From Subtercola sp. PAMC28395 (GTDB lineage: Bacteria > Actinomycetota > Actinomycetes > Actinomycetales > Microbacteriaceae): a stretch of DNA of 64,000 nt. The notes below the pieces were generated by a model. That model worked only from the letters and a program-made list of their open reading frames with translations. It was not told the DNA's origin and searched no databases. Positions within the stretch are counted from its first letter, which is position 1; the number at the start of each line of letters is the position of its first letter. Below, piece by piece: positions 8,571 through 16,813 of this stretch. The stretch is from NCBI RefSeq assembly GCF_018889995.1, contig NZ_CP076547.1:2666001-2730000 (forward strand). Direction: 5' to 3'. A program made the position numbers and the translations under genes.

Positions 8571-9563
8571 TCAGGGCCGGGCGTCGGCTATGTCTCTGGC
8601 CTTTGTGACGCCGTAGCTGTGAGCTGGCTTCATTCCGAGCACGATCTTGCCCCGGGCGTGGCGTTTCTCCAGATCGTCGAAGGCCTGCCGCACGAAGCCG
8701 AGAGGGTAGTAGCCCGAGATGAGAACCGAGATCTTGTGTTCTGCGGCAAGGTGGGCGAGTTCGGTGAGCACGGCCGTGTTGTGCTTTGCGCCCTCGTCGT
8801 CAGGAATGATGGCCGCGATCTCGATGGCCTTACGGTCGTCGCTCGATTTGAAACGAGACGGCGAGACACCGAGTTCGTCGGCGATCGCCTTTCCGTCCTG
8901 ACCGAAGTTGTCGAGGTACGCGGCAACGCCGTCGGGTGCGAGCGCGCGAATACGATCGGCCAATCCTTCGCCGTAGACCACTGGCTTGATTCCGAGTTGT
9001 CTCAGGTAGTCGAAATTGCGTTCACCACAGGTTCCGATCACGTTGGCACCCTTGAGCTTTGCCAGTTGGATCTCGATGCTGCCGACCCCGCCGGCCGCCG
9101 CAGAGACCACGACGGTCTCCCCCGCACTCAAATGCACAGATTCGACCAGGTCGTGGGCTGCCAGGCCCGCAAGAAAGAGCGAACCGGCAACCTCCCAGGA
9201 GAGATCTTTCGGTTTCACCACGAGGTTCTGCGCGGGAACGACGATGTGGTAGGCCTGTGCAGAGAGCCGCGAATGGCCCAGAACCTCGGAGTTGCGCTTG
9301 AACTGAGTGACCCCATCGCCGACTTCGAGCACGATCCCGGCGAAGTCGCTTCCCTGTGCCTGGGGCTTCGTCACCTCGATCTCGTCGGCGAAGAGGCCTC
9401 GCCTGATGTAGGCCTCAATGTGGTTGATCCCGGAAGCCAGAACCTCTACGAGTACTTCTCCGGGGCCAGGGTGCGGCATCGGGATCTCGACAAGGTCGAG
9501 AACGTCAACTCCCCCGAATTCGCTGAACTGCACGGACTCCGTTGTCTTTGCTGCCTGGCTCAT
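8571..9563 (-). CDS. NADP-dependent MDR-family oxidoreductase (quinone-reductase-like)
   Basis: 330 residues of the medium-chain dehydrogenase/reductase superfamily. GSDFAGIVLEVGDGV is the N-terminal GroES-like signature, and AAAGGVGSIEIQLAKLKGAN is the nucleotide-binding AxxGxxG. No structural zinc Cys cluster is visible, as in the quinone-reductase branch. An AAAGG Shine-Dalgarno precedes the ATG, and a TAAGCT -10 box lies about 20 bases before it. It sits between pnp and the M16 gene with its own promoter and terminator. Confidence 0.87.
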   Translation of the reverse strand: MSQAAKTTESVQFSEFGGVDVLDLVEIPMPHPGPGEVLVEVLASGINHIEAYIRRGLFADEIEVTKPQAQGSDFAGIVLEVGDGVTQFKRNSEVLGHSRLSAQAYHIVVPAQNLVVKPKDLSWEVAGSLFLAGLAAHDLVESVHLSAGETVVVSAAAGGVGSIEIQLAKLKGANVIGTCGERNFDYLRQLGIKPVVYGEGLADRIRALAPDGVAAYLDNFGQDGKAIADELGVSPSRFKSSDDRKAIEIAAIIPDDEGAKHNTAVLTELAHLAAEHKISVLISGYYPLGFVRQAFDDLEKRHARGKIVLGMKPAHSYGVTKARDIADARP

Positions 9564-9594
9564 GCTGTGCCTTTCGTCTGGCTCAGCTTAACGA

Positions 9595-9646
9595 ACGGAT
9601 GCCCGTGCCCACCACCCTCGACGAGAGTGTAGGCACGGGCATCCGT
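9595..9646 (-). terminator. terminator hairpin of pnp
   Basis: A perfect 15-bp stem (9595-9609 with 9632-9646, ACGGATGCCCGTGCC and its complement) encloses a 22-base loop. It starts 16 bp after the pnp stop. On the minus strand it is followed by TTCGTTAAG, a short T-containing run. The arms contain the 9-mer CGGATGCCC that recurs through the window. Confidence 0.6.
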
Positions 9647-9662
9647 CACCGTTATTCAGTGA

Positions 9663-11951
9663 CTATACTTCGGCGCCTTCTGCAGGTGCCTCAGGGCCCG
9701 CGCTGTGCGCTGCGGAGCCTTCGGTGTCAGCAGGGACTGCCTCGTCGATCACCGGGGCGAGCGACAGCTTTCCGCGGTCGTCGATCTTGGTGATCTCGAC
9801 CTGGATCTTCTGGCCGACACCGAGCACGTCTTCGACGTTCTCGACACGCTTGCCACCGGCGAGCTTGCGAACCTCACTGATGTGCAGCAGGCCGTCTTTG
9901 CCGGGCATGAGCGACACGAACGCACCGAAGGTCGCGATCTTGACGACCGTGCCCAGGAACCGCTCGCCGACCTCGGGGTTCAGCGGGTTCGCAATGGCGT
10001 TGACCGCCATGCGAGCAGCCTCGGCCGAGGGGCCGTCGACAGCGCCGATGTACACGGTGCCGTCGTCTTCGATCGAGATGTCGGCTCCGGTGTCGTCCTG
10101 GATCTGGTTGATCGTCTTGCCCTTCGGGCCGATCAGCTCACCGATCTTGTCGACCGGGATCTGGACCGAGATCACGCGGGGCGCGGTCGGGGCCATCTCG
10201 TCAGGCGTGGAGATTGCGGCGTTCAGAACCTCGAGGATCGCGGTTCGCGCAGCCTTCGCCTGGCCGAGCGCGCCGTCGAGCACCGACGTCGGAATACCGT
10301 CGAGCTTTGTGTCGAGCTGGATGGCCGTGATGAACTCACTCGTACCGGCAACCTTGAAGTCCATGTCGCCCAGCGCATCTTCTGCACCGAGGATGTCGGT
10401 GAGGGCTGCGTAGCGGGTCTCACCGTCGACCTCGTCGGAGACGAGGCCCATGGCGATGCCGGCAACCGGGGCGCGCAGCGGCACACCGGCGTTGAGCAGG
10501 GAGAGAGTCGACGCACACACGGATCCCATGGAGGTAGAGCCGTTGGAGCCGAGTGCCTCGGAGACCTGGCGGATCGCGTACGGGAAGTCTTCACGCGAAG
10601 GCAGCACGGGCACGAGGGCGCGCTCGGCGAGGAAGCCGTGCCCGATCTCGCGACGCTTCGGGGTACCGACGCGGCCAGTCTCACCGGTCGAGTACGGCGG
10701 GAAGTTGTAGTGGTGCATGTAGCGCTTCTTGGTGACGGGGCTCAGCGAGTCGATCTGCTGCTCCATCTTCAGCATGTTCAGTGTGGTGACACCCAGGATC
10801 TGGGTCTCACCGCGCTGGAAGATCGCTGAACCGTGCACGCGGGGAATGACCTCGACCTCGGCATCCAGCGGGCGGATGTCGGAGAGGCCACGGCCGTCGA
10901 TGCGGATTCCGTCGCGGAGGATACGACCGCGAACGACCACCTTGGTGACCGACTTGTACGCCGCAGAGAACTCGGCGAGAACACTCGCGGGGATGGCGCC
11001 AGCTTCGACCTTCTCGGTGATGGCGACCTTGACGCGCTCTTTCAGAGCGTCATCGGCGTCCTGGCGCTCGATCTTGTCGGCGATCTGGTAGATACGCACG
11101 AGCTCGTCGTAGGCGAGGCCGGCGACGTTGTCGTAGGACTCCTTCGAGTACGGCAGGAAGACCGGGTAGTGTGCGATCTCCTTCGCAGACTGCTGGGCGA
11201 GAACGACCTGCGCGCCGACGAGCTGCTTGATGAAGGGCTTCGAGGCCTGGAGGCCCTGGCTGACAACAGCCTCGTCGGGCTTGGTGGCGCCGGCCTGGAT
11301 CAGGTTCCAGCTGTGTTCGGTGGCCTCAGCCTCGACCATCATGATGGCGACGTCTTCATTGCCGTTCTTGTCGGTGACGACACGACCGGCAACCACGATG
11401 TCGAAGACAGCGTCAGCGAGCTGCGCCGCGGTCGGGAATGCGACCCACTGGCTGCCGATGAGCGCGAGACGAACTGCACCGATCGGGCCGGAGAACGGAA
11501 CACCGGAGATCTGGCTCGACGCCGAGGCGGCGTTGATGGCCAGAGCATCGTAGAACTCACCGGGAGCGATGCTCAGCACGGTGATGACGACCTGGACCTC
11601 GTTGCGGAGACCGGTGACGAACGACGGGCGCAGCGGCCGGTCGATCAGGCGGCAGACGAGGATGGCCTCGGTCGAGGGGCGGCCTTCACGACGGAAGAAC
11701 GAGCCGGGGATCTTGCCTGCTGCATACGAGCGCTCTTCGACGTCGATGGTGAGCGGGAAGAAGTCGAAGTTGTCTTTCGGGTGCTTCGAGACGCTCGTGG
11801 CGCTCAACAGCATGGTTTCTTCATCGAGGTACGCAGCAACCGCGCCCTGAGCCTGCTGCGCGAGGCGGCCGGTCTCGAAGCGGATCGTGCGTGTGCCGAA
11901 TGAACCGTTGTCGAGAACGGCTTCGGCGAATTTGATTTCTGGACCCTCCAT
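9663..11951 (-). CDS. pnp: polyribonucleotide nucleotidyltransferase (PNPase)
   Basis: 762 residues. A 3'-5' phosphorolytic exoribonuclease that also makes heteropolymeric tails; cytoplasmic trimer. Two RNase PH-like halves are visible (first with [20 protein letters not shown], second with [13 protein letters not shown] and [19 protein letters not shown]), then a KH domain ([19 protein letters not shown]) and an S1 domain ([20 protein letters not shown]). The ATG at 11951 is preceded by AAAGGAG; a longer frame to 11987 would read through this site. It follows rpsO and one small membrane-protein gene. Confidence 0.97.
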   Translation of the reverse strand: MEGPEIKFAEAVLDNGSFGTRTIRFETGRLAQQAQGAVAAYLDEETMLLSATSVSKHPKDNFDFFPLTIDVEERSYAAGKIPGSFFRREGRPSTEAILVCRLIDRPLRPSFVTGLRNEVQVVITVLSIAPGEFYDALAINAASASSQISGVPFSGPIGAVRLALIGSQWVAFPTAAQLADAVFDIVVAGRVVTDKNGNEDVAIMMVEAEATEHSWNLIQAGATKPDEAVVSQGLQASKPFIKQLVGAQVVLAQQSAKEIAHYPVFLPYSKESYDNVAGLAYDELVRIYQIADKIERQDADDALKERVKVAITEKVEAGAIPASVLAEFSAAYKSVTKVVVRGRILRDGIRIDGRGLSDIRPLDAEVEVIPRVHGSAIFQRGETQILGVTTLNMLKMEQQIDSLSPVTKKRYMHHYNFPPYSTGETGRVGTPKRREIGHGFLAERALVPVLPSREDFPYAIRQVSEALGSNGSTSMGSVCASTLSLLNAGVPLRAPVAGIAMGLVSDEVDGETRYAALTDILGAEDALGDMDFKVAGTSEFITAIQLDTKLDGIPTSVLDGALGQAKAARTAILEVLNAAISTPDEMAPTAPRVISVQIPVDKIGELIGPKGKTINQIQDDTGADISIEDDGTVYIGAVDGPSAEAARMAVNAIANPLNPEVGERFLGTVVKIATFGAFVSLMPGKDGLLHISEVRKLAGGKRVENVEDVLGVGQKIQVEITKIDDRGKLSLAPVIDEAVPADTEGSAAHSAGPEAPAEGAEV

Positions 11952-12262
11952 GTGGGGGTTTTCTCCTTTATTTTCTTCCCGCACCATTCAGGCGCGGAGA
12001 ACGTCGCCCTCCCGTGTGGAGGGCGATCCTCCTGGTAGGAGCAGAGCCATCGTGTTGTGGCGCCGGCGCGTGAAAGCGCTGCCTAGGAGCGAATTTTTCT
12101 CTGGCCAACAGTAGAAATACACCGACGCCCGCTCACGTGCTGCTTCGGGATACCACCACCGGTGACCAGCTTCGTACCAGCCTGCTCCGTTTGTAACAAT
12201 TCGATGCTATCAGTGACCCCCTCGCACGCCTAGTAACGCCACAGCCAGTGAACGGGTGTTGT
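11952..12262 (-). promoter_or_regulatory. pnp leader with tandem stem-loops
   Basis: A 311-bp gap with no gene I can support. An 8-bp stem CGCCCTCC/GGAGGGCG (12005-12012 with 12018-12025) has a 5-base loop, and a smaller TCCT/AGGA hairpin adjoins it, 55-90 bp before the pnp start. A TAGCAT box on the minus strand near 12208 could be a -10. PNPase mRNA leaders are structured and autoregulated in enterobacteria; whether that holds here is unknown. Confidence 0.35.
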
Positions 12263-12892
12263 CTACTCTTTCGTCGTCCGCGGTTCGGTCTGCAGCAGTG
12301 ACTCGGGCAGCTCCACGGTCAGACTGTAGGGACGTTTCGTCTGACGGATGAGGACATCGACCGTCACGAACTCGTGTCGTTCGGCCAGCCCGATCAGCCG
12401 TGTGTCGAGGTGCCTGTCGATCTGCTGTGGGAGGAATCCGGCCCGATAGAGGCGAGTGCCGATCAGCAGGTCGACCGCCACGCGGTAGTCCCTCCGGAGC
12501 CACCGCGTAGCGCGCGGCACAAGAACCGCCACGTGCGGACCACCACTACGGGCGTAGGCCGCGTCGATGCTGGCTTGGTAGCGGGCCGAATCGACGACGG
12601 GAAATGTCTCACGGGGCGACGATTCAGAAACGGGCAACAGCACGGTGCGCTCTGTCAGCGTCAATGATCCTTCGGCGTCACGCCGCAAGCGGGGAACCGC
12701 GAAGGGGGCGAGAAGCACCAGAGCCGCTGCCACAGCGATCACCAGTAAAACGATGACCATGACCTGGCTCACTACGGGCACGGCGATTCTCTGGAAGATT
12801 CCAGCCACGATCGAGAGGCCGAGAACCACCGCTACCAGAAACGGGTCCCAACGCCAGAGAGGCAGGGAGGCGCGCGGAGTACTCTTCGTCAT
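12263..12892 (-). CDS. small membrane protein between rpsO and pnp, unknown function
   Basis: 209 residues with two closely spaced hydrophobic helices near the N-terminus (around residues 14-34 and 40-60), then a soluble domain of about 145 residues with no motif I recognise. The longer frame to 13006 would run through the rpsO terminator, so I chose the ATG at 12892, which has GGAG four bases upstream. The topology suggests a membrane-attached cytoplasmic domain. It is transcribed with pnp and rpsO but lies beyond the rpsO hairpin. Confidence 0.7.
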   Translation of the reverse strand: MTKSTPRASLPLWRWDPFLVAVVLGLSIVAGIFQRIAVPVVSQVMVIVLLVIAVAAALVLLAPFAVPRLRRDAEGSLTLTERTVLLPVSESSPRETFPVVDSARYQASIDAAYARSGGPHVAVLVPRATRWLRRDYRVAVDLLIGTRLYRAGFLPQQIDRHLDTRLIGLAERHEFVTVDVLIRQTKRPYSLTVELPESLLQTEPRTTKE

Positions 12893-12971
12893 CCACTCCA
12901 GTGTCGCAGATCTCCCTGACGACATTGTCGTTGCAGGTGCTCGGCTGATCCAAGACGAGCCAGGGGGAATG

Positions 12972-13004
12972 AAAATGGGCCGCTTCCCCGCAGGGAAGCG
13001 ACCC
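12972..13004 (-). terminator. Rho-independent terminator of rpsO
   Basis: CGCTTCCC (12981-12988) pairs with GGGAAGCG (12993-13000) around a 4-base loop, extended by GGG/CCC past one mismatch. On the minus strand the stem is followed by TTTT. It lies 39 bp after the rpsO stop. Confidence 0.75.
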
Positions 13005-13042
13005 ATCGATCCAAGCTCAAGCCTGAACGGTTCTGCGTCGTG

Positions 13043-13312
13043 TTAGCGGCGCAGCCCCAGACGAGCGATCAGCGCGCGGTAACGCTCGATGTCGACGCTC
13101 TGGAGGTAACCGAGCAGACGACGACGCTGGCCAACCAGCAGAAGCAGGCCACGACGTGAGTGGTGGTCGTGCTTGTGAAACTTCAGGTGCTCTGTGAGGT
13201 CGAGGATGCGTGTGGTGAGCATCGCAACCTGAACCTCGGGAGACCCGGTGTCACCTGGGTGGGTGGCGTATTCGTCAATGATGGCTTTCTTGGCATCTGG
13301 CGTTAATGGCAT
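13043..13312 (-). CDS. rpsO: 30S ribosomal protein S15
   Basis: 89 residues, the standard length. It binds 16S rRNA helices in the platform of the small subunit. [33 protein letters not shown] and the end [12 protein letters not shown] are diagnostic. A strong terminator follows, then the membrane-protein gene and pnp. Upstream is about 130 bp of minus-strand leader with a possible -10 box TAAACT at 13405-13400. Confidence 0.98.
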   Translation of the reverse strand: MPLTPDAKKAIIDEYATHPGDTGSPEVQVAMLTTRILDLTEHLKFHKHDHHSRRGLLLLVGQRRRLLGYLQSVDIERYRALIARLGLRR

Positions 13313-13439
13313 AGATGACCCCGTTTCTCTTGTTGCGCGGCGCCATCAGCCCAGTGCTGTGACTCTCTTTATCCGCGGCCGTTCGACGGCAGCCTTGCGA
13401 GTTTAGCAGAGTTCGTGGCTCAATCGTGGTGTTCGAAGA

Positions 13440-13718
13440 CTAAGAACCCGAGGAGCTGGCAGCGGACGAACCGCTGGTACCCGCGCTGACCCCGCTGGAG
13501 GACGCGGCAGCGGAGGTGTTCGACGACGAGCCTACCGATGAACTCGACGACGCGTCAGACACACTGACGCTGCTGCTGCTGCCGGAACTCGAAGTGGAAG
13601 AAACGGATTCGCCCGTCCACAGCACGACACTCGTCGCACCAGCAGCAATCATGCTCGTCACACCGACAGCCACCGTCACGAGGCCCGCACGACGTCTGCC
13701 TTGTCTTCTGGAATCCAT
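13440..13718 (-). CDS. serine-rich secreted or surface-anchored small protein
   Basis: 92 residues. A basic N-terminus (MDSRRQGRRR) leads into a hydrophobic helix (~residues 13-34), then about 55 residues that are mostly Ser with Gly, Ala, Val and Thr. This looks like a membrane-anchored or secreted low-complexity tail. The ATG at 13718 has AAGGAG upstream, which decides against a longer frame to 13766. No family recognised. Its upstream region carries a 14-bp tandem repeat. Confidence 0.65.
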   Translation of the reverse strand: MDSRRQGRRRAGLVTVAVGVTSMIAAGATSVVLWTGESVSSTSSSGSSSSVSVSDASSSSSVGSSSNTSAAASSSGVSAGTSGSSAASSSGS

Positions 13719-13800
13719 GATCTCGCTCTCCTTCGTTGGAGAACAGCCTGCTCCTCGAGCCTGCATGAATTCATTGCCCTTGCTATGCCCCTGCTATGAC

Positions 13801-13896
13801 TTCCGTGCTCTGGGATTCCTGCTCTGTGTTTCCTGCTCTGGGTTTCCTGCTCTGGGTTTCCTGCTCTGGGTTTCCTTCTCTGGGTTTCCTGCTCTG
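13801..13896. repeat. 14-bp tandem repeat, about seven copies
   Basis: The unit TTCCTGCTCTGGGT recurs head to tail; the first copy has one extra base, the second and sixth have substitutions, and the last is partial. It lies between the divergent serine-rich gene and the small acidic-protein gene, 82-178 bp upstream of the former. There are no spacers, so it is a minisatellite and not a CRISPR. Confidence 0.9.
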
Positions 13897-13945
13897 AACG
13901 CTGCACACGTGACGGACCAACCCTCGAATGCTGCGGCCTACACAC

Positions 13946-13951
13946 TAAACT
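13946..13951 (+). promoter_or_regulatory. -10 box, leaderless type
   Basis: TAAACT is followed by eight bases and the ATG at 13960. No Shine-Dalgarno lies between. Confidence 0.4.
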
Positions 13952-13959
13952 CAGGGCCC

Positions 13960-14199
13960 ATGAGCAATTACGAATTCGGCGGCCGGGCAGACATCGAGAA
14001 GGCCCTCGACATGCTGGTCAATCTCGACCAGGCGCAGACGAACGCCATCATCGTTCTCGAGATCGACGAAGAAATCGAGCGTCTCCAGGCCGAACTCGAC
14101 AAGTACGATGCCGATCCCAGCCACGTTCCGACCGCCGACTTCATCGAGATCATCAGCGGGTACGTCGAGCGCGCAGACGACTGGAACAACGCCAAGTAG
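13960..14199 (+). CDS. small acidic protein of unknown function
   Basis: 79 residues, rich in Asp and Glu, with a likely coiled-coil stretch (LEIDEEIERLQAELDKYDAD) in the middle. No signal peptide or membrane segment. The ATG at 13960 follows a TAAACT box by eight bases; the longer open frame runs back through the tandem repeat and is not credible. No known family recognised. Confidence 0.65.
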   Translation: MSNYEFGGRADIEKALDMLVNLDQAQTNAIIVLEIDEEIERLQAELDKYDADPSHVPTADFIEIISGYVERADDWNNAK

Positions 14200-14284
14200 C
14201 TGCCCCGAGTGGGCGGTTACGGCTGCTGGGCCATCCACACCACTCTCAGCCGCCCCGGTCAGGCACCCGGGTGTGCGCCTGGGC

Positions 14285-14776
14285 TCAGCGGGCGAAGACC
14301 AGCAGTGTCGACGTCGCCGTTGCGAGCAGGGTGCCCCGGGCATCCGTCAGCTTCGCTTCGGCGAACGCAGCCCTGCCGCCCATCTTGATGACTGTCGCCT
14401 CGGCGCGCACTGGCCCCGTCTCTGTCGTCATCGGCCGCAGGTACGAGACCTTCAACTCGAGGGTCGTGTAGGCCTGAGTCTCGGTCAGCAACGAATGCAC
14501 AGCACAGCCGCAGGCCGAATCGAGCAGTGCCGCGGCGTACCCGCCGTGCACCGAACCGATGGGGTTGTACACGCGGCTGGTGGGGTTACCGGAGAACACG
14601 GCGCGACCCTCTTCGATGCTCTCGAGTGCGAATTCCATGGTGTCGCCGATAGGCGGCTGCACGCCGGAGGCGATCAGCGCCTGCATCTGCTGCATGCCCG
14701 TGAGTGCAGGGTGCGGCCGCACCTGCCCGGCCACGCCTCGGCCTGGCTCGAGGGAGTCGTCGTCTGATCGGGTCAT
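14285..14776 (-). CDS. PaaI family thioesterase (hotdog fold)
   Basis: 163 residues. The hotdog signature SVHGGYAAALLDSACGCAVH is clear, and the downstream TTLELKVSYLRPM strand matches the PaaI/YdiI group of acyl-CoA thioesterases. The ATG at 14776 has GGAG six bases upstream; a longer frame to 14842 lacks a site. Divergent from the MFS gene. Substrate unknown. Confidence 0.85.
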   Translation of the reverse strand: MTRSDDDSLEPGRGVAGQVRPHPALTGMQQMQALIASGVQPPIGDTMEFALESIEEGRAVFSGNPTSRVYNPIGSVHGGYAAALLDSACGCAVHSLLTETQAYTTLELKVSYLRPMTTETGPVRAEATVIKMGGRAAFAEAKLTDARGTLLATATSTLLVFAR

Positions 14777-14931
14777 AATTGCTCCAAAGGGAATGTGGAT
14801 GATCGTGGGGAGGTTATCTCCCCGACACTGTTTTGACGACATCGACTATTCACTCTGCACAACCCGCGATCGGATTCTTCTTTCATGCCCTTGGCGACTA
14901 GCACCAAACCCCGACCGATCGGGGCCATCCG

Positions 14932-16344
14932 GTGACCGAGAACCAGAACGTCGACGACCCGCTCAAGCGGGACGAGCCCAGCGGCATCGATTCCCTGCAC
15001 AGCGTCGAACCACTGCACAGTTTCGAACCCCGGCTCCGGCGCAGCCGTTTCGTCGACCTGACGCCGCTTCGACAGAGCCCGGCGTTCGCCCGGTTGTGGG
15101 CAGGCGGGGCGATCTCAGGCATCGGCGGCCAGATGACGATCGTCGCCGTGGGGCTGCACATCTACAGCATCACCCAGTCCACCTTCGCGGTCTCCCTCGT
15201 GGGCGTGTTCGCCCTGGTGCCGATGATCGTCTTCGGGCTGTACGGCGGAGTACTGGCCGACACGTTCGATCGCCGGGTGGTTGCCCTGGTCTCAGCGATC
15301 GTCGCGTGGGTCTCAACGGCAACCCTGGCCGCACTTGCCTGGTTGCAGGTCGACACAGTGTGGCCCTTCTACGTTCTGGCTACGGTCGTCTCCGTTGCGG
15401 CCACCGTCATCGGCGCTACACGGTCGTCGATCGTGCCCCGACTCCTGCCGCCGGAGCTTCTGCCTGCGGCCTCAGCCCTGAATGGCATCAGTATGGGGGC
15501 GATGATCACGGTGGGGCCCGCTCTGGCCGGCGTACTGGTGGCGACGGCGGGCATCCAGTGGACGTACACGGTCGATGTCGTCCTGTTCGTCGCGGCGTTC
15601 GTCGGGATCTTCTCGCTGCCGAAGATCATTCCCGAGGGAACCACCGGTCGGGCGGGTATCTCGGCCGTGCTCGATGGAGTCGAATTCCTCAAGGGTGCGC
15701 CCAATGTTCGGATGTCGTTCATCGTGGACATCGTGGCCATGACCTTCGGGCAGCCTCGTGTGCTGTTCCCCGCAGTGGGTGCTGTCCTCATCGGCGGCGG
15801 TGCCATCACCGTCGGTATTCTCACGGCGTCCGCGGCCGCAGGTGCACTGCTCTGCAGCCTGCTGTCGGGCCGACTGGGTCACGTTCGCTGGCAGGGCAGG
15901 GCAGTGCAACGAGCGATCGTCGTGTATGGCGCGTGCATCGCAGCCTTCGGTGCCGTGCTTCTGGTCGCCTCCATCGGATCGGCTTCGCCCGGCGTGCACT
16001 CCATCACGGAATCGTTCGGTGACGCCAACGGTGTTGCCCTCGTGCTCGCGGCCCTCTTTCTCGCCGGATCGGGTGCTGCCGACAACGTGAGCGCCATCTT
16101 CCGCACCACGATTCTGCAGTCGGCCGTTCCCGATGTGATGCGAGGTCGTATCCAGGGAGTCTTCACCGTCGTTGTCGCTGGCGGCCCGCGGCTCGGAGAC
16201 GCCTACATCGGGGTGCTGGCAACCGTTGCTGCCGTGTGGTTCCCTCCCCTGCTGGGCGGAATAGTCATCATGGTGCTGGTGACGATCCTTGTGCGGGCCA
16301 GCGCAGGCTTCCGGGGCTACGACGCACAGAACCCGCTGCCCTGA
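14932..16344 (+). CDS. MFS transporter, enterobactin-exporter-like
   Basis: 470 residues with about 12 hydrophobic segments after a polar N-terminus of about 40 residues. The pattern RQSPAFARLWAGGAISGIG at the first helix and FGLYGGVLADTFDRRVVALV at the loop 2-3 motif matches the EntS/TetV branch of drug-type MFS exporters. The start is a GTG just after a small CCCCGA/TCGGGG hairpin that would hide the only purine-rich stretch near it. Substrate unknown. Confidence 0.85.
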   Translation: MTENQNVDDPLKRDEPSGIDSLHSVEPLHSFEPRLRRSRFVDLTPLRQSPAFARLWAGGAISGIGGQMTIVAVGLHIYSITQSTFAVSLVGVFALVPMIVFGLYGGVLADTFDRRVVALVSAIVAWVSTATLAALAWLQVDTVWPFYVLATVVSVAATVIGATRSSIVPRLLPPELLPAASALNGISMGAMITVGPALAGVLVATAGIQWTYTVDVVLFVAAFVGIFSLPKIIPEGTTGRAGISAVLDGVEFLKGAPNVRMSFIVDIVAMTFGQPRVLFPAVGAVLIGGGAITVGILTASAAAGALLCSLLSGRLGHVRWQGRAVQRAIVVYGACIAAFGAVLLVASIGSASPGVHSITESFGDANGVALVLAALFLAGSGAADNVSAIFRTTILQSAVPDVMRGRIQGVFTVVVAGGPRLGDAYIGVLATVAAVWFPPLLGGIVIMVLVTILVRASAGFRGYDAQNPLP

Positions 16345-16383
16345 GCCGGAAGGCCAGGCGCAACGGGTTCTGGGATCACACAA

Positions 16384-16398
16384 GCCGGCTCAGCCGGC
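16384..16398. terminator. GC hairpin between convergent genes
   Basis: GCCGGC, a three-base loop TCA, then GCCGGC, between the ends of the MFS (plus) and FKBP (minus) genes. The stem reads the same on both strands, but neither side has a T-run. Confidence 0.3.
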
Positions 16399-16409
16399 GG
16401 TCAGTTCGG

Positions 16410-16781
16410 TCAGCTGACGCCGAGCAGGTCGATCACGAAGATGAGGGTGCGACCAGAGAGCTGGTGCCCACTGCCGGCAGCACCATAGGCCAGCTGCGGC
16501 GGAACGGTGAGCTTACGACGGCCACCGACCTTCATGCCGGGAATACCCTGCTGCCAGCCGGCGATCAGCTGGCGGAGCGGAAAGTTGATCGAGGTGCCAC
16601 GGCTCCACGACGAGTCGAATTCGTCTCCGGATTCGTAGTCGACACCGAGGTAGTGCACGTCGACGGTCGAACCGGCTGCGGCCTCTGGGCCGTCGCCGAC
16701 CACGATGTCCACGATTTCGAGGGTTTCGGGGGCAGGGCCTTCGGGGAAGTCGAGTTCGGGCTTGGAATTGAGATCTGTCAT
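16410..16781 (-). CDS. FKBP-type peptidyl-prolyl cis-trans isomerase
   Basis: 123 residues, one FKBP domain. VDVHYLGVDYESGDEFDSSW and IAGWQQGIPGMKVGGRRKLT are the two conserved core stretches, and GAAGSGHQLSGRTLIFVIDL closes the fold. No signal peptide, so probably a cytoplasmic folding helper. The ATG at 16781 follows GAGG closely; the longer frame adds 12 unlikely residues. It lies 32 bp after the HelD-like gene on the same strand. Confidence 0.92.
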   Translation of the reverse strand: MTDLNSKPELDFPEGPAPETLEIVDIVVGDGPEAAAGSTVDVHYLGVDYESGDEFDSSWSRGTSINFPLRQLIAGWQQGIPGMKVGGRRKLTVPPQLAYGAAGSGHQLSGRTLIFVIDLLGVS

Positions 16782-16813
16782 GCCTCTATCCAACCGTGTC
16801 GGGTACGCGCACG

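Noticed and set aside
10833..11903. Long plus-strand open frame across pnp (also 9705-10829)
   Set aside because: Antisense to the PNPase catalytic domains; Asp/Gly/Arg-rich translation without recognisable domains.
13801..13896. Possible CRISPR array
   Set aside because: The 14-bp units adjoin without spacers, and no cas gene is nearby. It is a tandem repeat.
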